Origin: Sphingomonadaceae bacterium
GTDB taxonomy: Bacteria > Pseudomonadota > Alphaproteobacteria > Sphingomonadales > Sphingomonadaceae
Direction: 5' to 3'
Length of the DNA stretch: 8,107 nucleotides
NCBI GenBank assembly: GCA_020446665.1
Contig: JAGREF010000062.1
Location: 1-8,107 of the forward strand
The translations under genes were made by a program, and so were the position numbers. How positions within the stretch are numbered: the first letter of the stretch is position 1; each line of letters opens with the position of its first letter. The notes below the pieces were generated by a model. That model had not been told where the DNA came from. It saw only the letters and a list, made by a program, of their open reading frames with translations, and searched no databases. Positions 6,381 to 8,107 of the stretch are shown here, one piece after another.

Positions 6381-7937
6381 TTAGTCAGCCTTCTTGGCGG
6401 GGGCCTTCTTGGCCGGTGCCTTCTTCGCTGCGGGCTTCTTTGCAGGAGCCTTCTTCGCGGCAGGCTTTTCCTCTGCAGCTTTCTTGGCCGGGGCTTTCTT
6501 GGCCGCGGGCTTTTCTTCCGCGTCAGCCTTTTTCGCCGGAGCCTTCTTGGCAGCTGCCTTCTTGGCCGGAGCCTTCTTCTTGGCAGCAGGCTTCTTCGCC
6601 TCTTCGCTTTCCTCTGCTTCGATCGCAGCCTGCAGTTCGTCACGCGTGACTTCGCGTTCGGTCACTTCAGCCTTGTCGAACAGGAAATCGACGACCTTGT
6701 CTTCATAGAGCGGTGCGCGCAGCTGAGCGGCAGCCATTGGCTCCTGCTGGACATACTGAATGAACCGCTCACGGTCTTCCGCACGATATTGCTGAGCCGC
6801 CTGCTGGATGAGCATGCTCATTTCCTGCTGGGTGACTTCCACGCCGTTCTTCTGACCGATTTCGGACAGCAACAGGCCGAGGCGCACGCGGCGCACGGCG
6901 ATATCGCGATAATCGTCCTTCTCGGCTTCGATTTCCTTCATCGCGGCTTCGGGATCTTCCTCGCGCGCAGCTTCCTGCTGCAGCTGAGCCCAGATCTGTT
7001 CGAATTCCGCATTCACCATGCCTTCCGGCACGTCGAAATCATGGCCAGCAGCAAGCTGATCCAGCAGCGCGCGCTTCATCTGCGTGCGGGTCAGCCCGGC
7101 AGTTTCCTGCTCCAGCTGGCCGCGCAGCAGGCCCTTGAGCTGGTCCAGCCCTTCGAGACCGAGGTTCTTGGCGAAATCTTCGTCAACCTTGGTTTCGCTT
7201 TCCACCTTCACCTGCTTGACGGTGATGTCGAAGGTCGCTTCCTTGCCCTTCAGCTCTTCCGCCGGATAATCTTCCGGGAAAGTGACCGAAATAACCTTCT
7301 CGTCGCCGGTCTTAACGCCCACCAGCTGTTCTTCAAAGCCGGGGATGAACTGGCCGGAACCGATCACCAGCGGCGCATCTTCGGCGCTGCCGCCTTCGAA
7401 AGCCTCGCCATCCAGCTTGCCGACGAAGTCGATGATGACCTGGTCGCCATCGGCAGCCTTCTTGGTCTTGGCGGCATCCTTGTAGCTCTTCTGGCCCGAA
7501 GCGATGTTCTGCAGCGCTTCGTCAACCTGTTCGTCCGTCACCGGCACAACCAGCTTTTCCAGCTTCAGCCCGTCAACTTCGGGGGCTTCCACTTCGGGCA
7601 GCACTTCCAGCTCGACGGTCAGTTCGGCATCCTTGCCCTGATCATAGCCTTCAGCCATTTCGATCTTCGGCTGCATGGCCGGGCGCAGTTGCTTGTCGCG
7701 CATCAGCGAATCGACCGAATCGCGAATCGCATCATTCACGACCTGCGCGTGGAGCTGTTCCCCGTGCATCTTGCGCACGAGATTGGCAGGCACCTTGCCG
7801 GGGCGGAAACCGGGCATGCGCACTTGCGGCGCAACCTTTTTCACTTCCGCGTCGATCTTCGCTTCGATGTCAGAAGCCGGGATCGTCAGCTGGTAGCCGC
7901 GCTTGAGGCCTTCATTGGTGGTCTCTTTGATCTGCAT
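6381..7937 (-). CDS. tig: Trigger factor, ribosome-associated chaperone/PPIase, with long Lys-rich C-terminal tail
   Basis: Trigger factor binds the ribosomal exit tunnel and shields nascent chains. The 518-residue protein has three standard parts. The N-terminal ribosome-binding domain carries the signature GFRPGKVP (43-50). The FKBP-type peptidyl-prolyl isomerase domain is at about 162-245 (GDQVIIDFVGKLDG, ...GSGQFIPGFEEQLVG..., ATFDITVKQVK). The helical C-terminal chaperone domain runs to about 440. Typical family members end there, at roughly 430-450 residues. This one continues with an acidic patch (AEESEEA, 441-447) and a tail of Lys/Ala/Pro repeats (448-518). The ATG at 7937 gives the normal family start MQIKETT. 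The nearest Shine-Dalgarno-like AAAAGG (7952-7957) is 14 nt away, so ribosome binding looks weak or unusual. tRNA-Leu lies 63 bp upstream on the same strand. Confidence 0.97.
   Translation of the reverse strand: MQIKETTNEGLKRGYQLTIPASDIEAKIDAEVKKVAPQVRMPGFRPGKVPANLVRKMHGEQLHAQVVNDAIRDSVDSLMRDKQLRPAMQPKIEMAEGYDQGKDAELTVELEVLPEVEAPEVDGLKLEKLVVPVTDEQVDEALQNIASGQKSYKDAAKTKKAADGDQVIIDFVGKLDGEAFEGGSAEDAPLVIGSGQFIPGFEEQLVGVKTGDEKVISVTFPEDYPAEELKGKEATFDITVKQVKVESETKVDEDFAKNLGLEGLDQLKGLLRGQLEQETAGLTRTQMKRALLDQLAAGHDFDVPEGMVNAEFEQIWAQLQQEAAREEDPEAAMKEIEAEKDDYRDIAVRRVRLGLLLSEIGQKNGVEVTQQEMSMLIQQAAQQYRAEDRERFIQYVQQEPMAAAQLRAPLYEDKVVDFLFDKAEVTEREVTRDELQAAIEAEESEEAKKPAAKKKAPAKKAAAKKAPAKKADAEEKPAAKKAPAKKAAEEKPAAKKAPAKKPAAKKAPAKKAPAKKAD
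6384..6596 (-). repeat. Degenerate repeats encoding the PAKKA-type tail of trigger factor
   Basis: This segment encodes residues 448-518 as overlapping KKAPAKKA / KPAAKKAPAKK units. The longest direct protein repeat is EEKPAAKKAPAKK (474-486 and 489-501). Lys makes up about 27 of 71 residues, against six acidic ones. Codons alternate among AAG/AAA and GCC/GCT/GCA/GCG, so the DNA repeats are imperfect. The composition is like the tails of histone H1 and bacterial H1-like proteins. Confidence 0.85.
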
Positions 7938-7965
7938 GGTGCGAACTAAAGCCTTTTCAAACTAA

Positions 7966-7971
7966 TCTATA
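7966..7971 (-). promoter_or_regulatory. Candidate -10 element for tig
   Basis: TATAGA on the leftward strand lies in the 63-bp gap between tRNA-Leu and tig and would start a leader of about 22 nt. No recognisable -35 lies 16-18 nt upstream, so tig may instead be read from a promoter upstream of the tRNA. Confidence 0.3.
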
Positions 7972-8000
7972 CTGTCTGCGGAGCTTGGGATGGGCGGGAT

Positions 8001-8085
8001 TGGTGCGGGCGAAGGGACTCGAACCCCCACATCTTTCGATACTGGTACCTAAAACCAGCGCGTCTACCAATTCCGCCACGCCCGC
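8001..8085 (-). tRNA. tRNA-Leu (anticodon UAG), CCA encoded
   Basis: It decodes CUA and, by wobble, other CUN leucine codons. The 85-nt gene folds as a class II tRNA. The acceptor GCGGGCG (8085-8079) pairs with CGCCCGC before discriminator A and an encoded CCA (8003-8001). The D-arm includes AATTGGTAGA. The anticodon stem CTGGT/ACCAG encloses loop TTTAGGT with anticodon TAG (8051-8049). A short variable arm with GAAA loop (ATCGAAAGAT) and a T-arm with GGTTCGAGTCC follow. A class II variable arm together with UAG fits leucine. It lies 63 bp upstream of tig in the same direction. Confidence 0.96.
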
Positions 8086-8107
8086 AACCCGAACGAAAGC
8101 CGCGCGC

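Noticed and set aside
6384..6596. Repeat cluster considered as a CRISPR-like or tandem DNA array
   Set aside because: Repeats are imperfect, in frame, lack uniform spacers, and are explained by the protein tail.
6394..6708. Rightward frame encoding a hydrophobic AGAFLAGAFFAAGF repeat, resembling a membrane protein
   Set aside because: It is the exact reverse reading of the Lys/Ala/Pro codons of the trigger factor tail, so it is an artefact of that repeat.
6789..7949. 386-codon rightward open frame opposite tig
   Set aside because: It is antisense to unmistakable trigger factor domains, and its Leu/Phe/His-rich composition comes from reverse reading of Glu/Lys codons.

Overview
The window looks like chromosomal DNA of a GC-rich alphaproteobacterium, most likely of the order Sphingomonadales (Erythrobacteraceae or Sphingomonadaceae type). 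The basis is the ClpX and ClpP sequences, the tRNA-Leu / tig / clpP / clpX gene set, and the style of the TonB-receptor-like and amidase genes. No species can be named from sequence alone.

Layout. Three protein-quality-control genes are read leftward: the N-terminal part of clpX (1-377, cut by the window edge), clpP (548-1252) and tig, trigger factor (6381-7937). A leftward tRNA-Leu(UAG) gene with encoded CCA (8001-8085) lies just upstream of tig. Between clpP and tig lies a block of about 5 kb with three genes in alternating directions: an outer-membrane TonB-dependent-receptor-like protein (1430-3535, +), a membrane-anchored TIR-domain protein (3532-4686, -) and an exported amidase-signature hydrolase resembling peptide amidases (4797-6314, +). 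A strong hairpin at 6322-6350 separates the amidase from tig and has its T-rich tail on the tig side.

How the genes work together. ClpP and ClpX form the ClpXP protease, and trigger factor is the ribosome-bound chaperone that often sits beside them. The receptor and the amidase are both envelope proteins and could serve uptake and trimming of peptides or amides; that link is only inferred from proximity. The TIR gene has no co-directional neighbour, so it is probably its own transcription unit.

Most notable points: (1) the TIR protein has a cytoplasmic TIR domain, a Pro/Ala-rich linker, one membrane helix and a four-cysteine periplasmic domain that resembles DUF3617, an architecture I do not recognise as characterised; (2) trigger factor carries a 71-residue Lys/Ala/Pro tail like histone H1; (3) the receptor and TIR genes end tail to tail on one shared CTAG palindrome. 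No mobile element, CRISPR array, integrase or recognisable multi-gene defence operon is visible.
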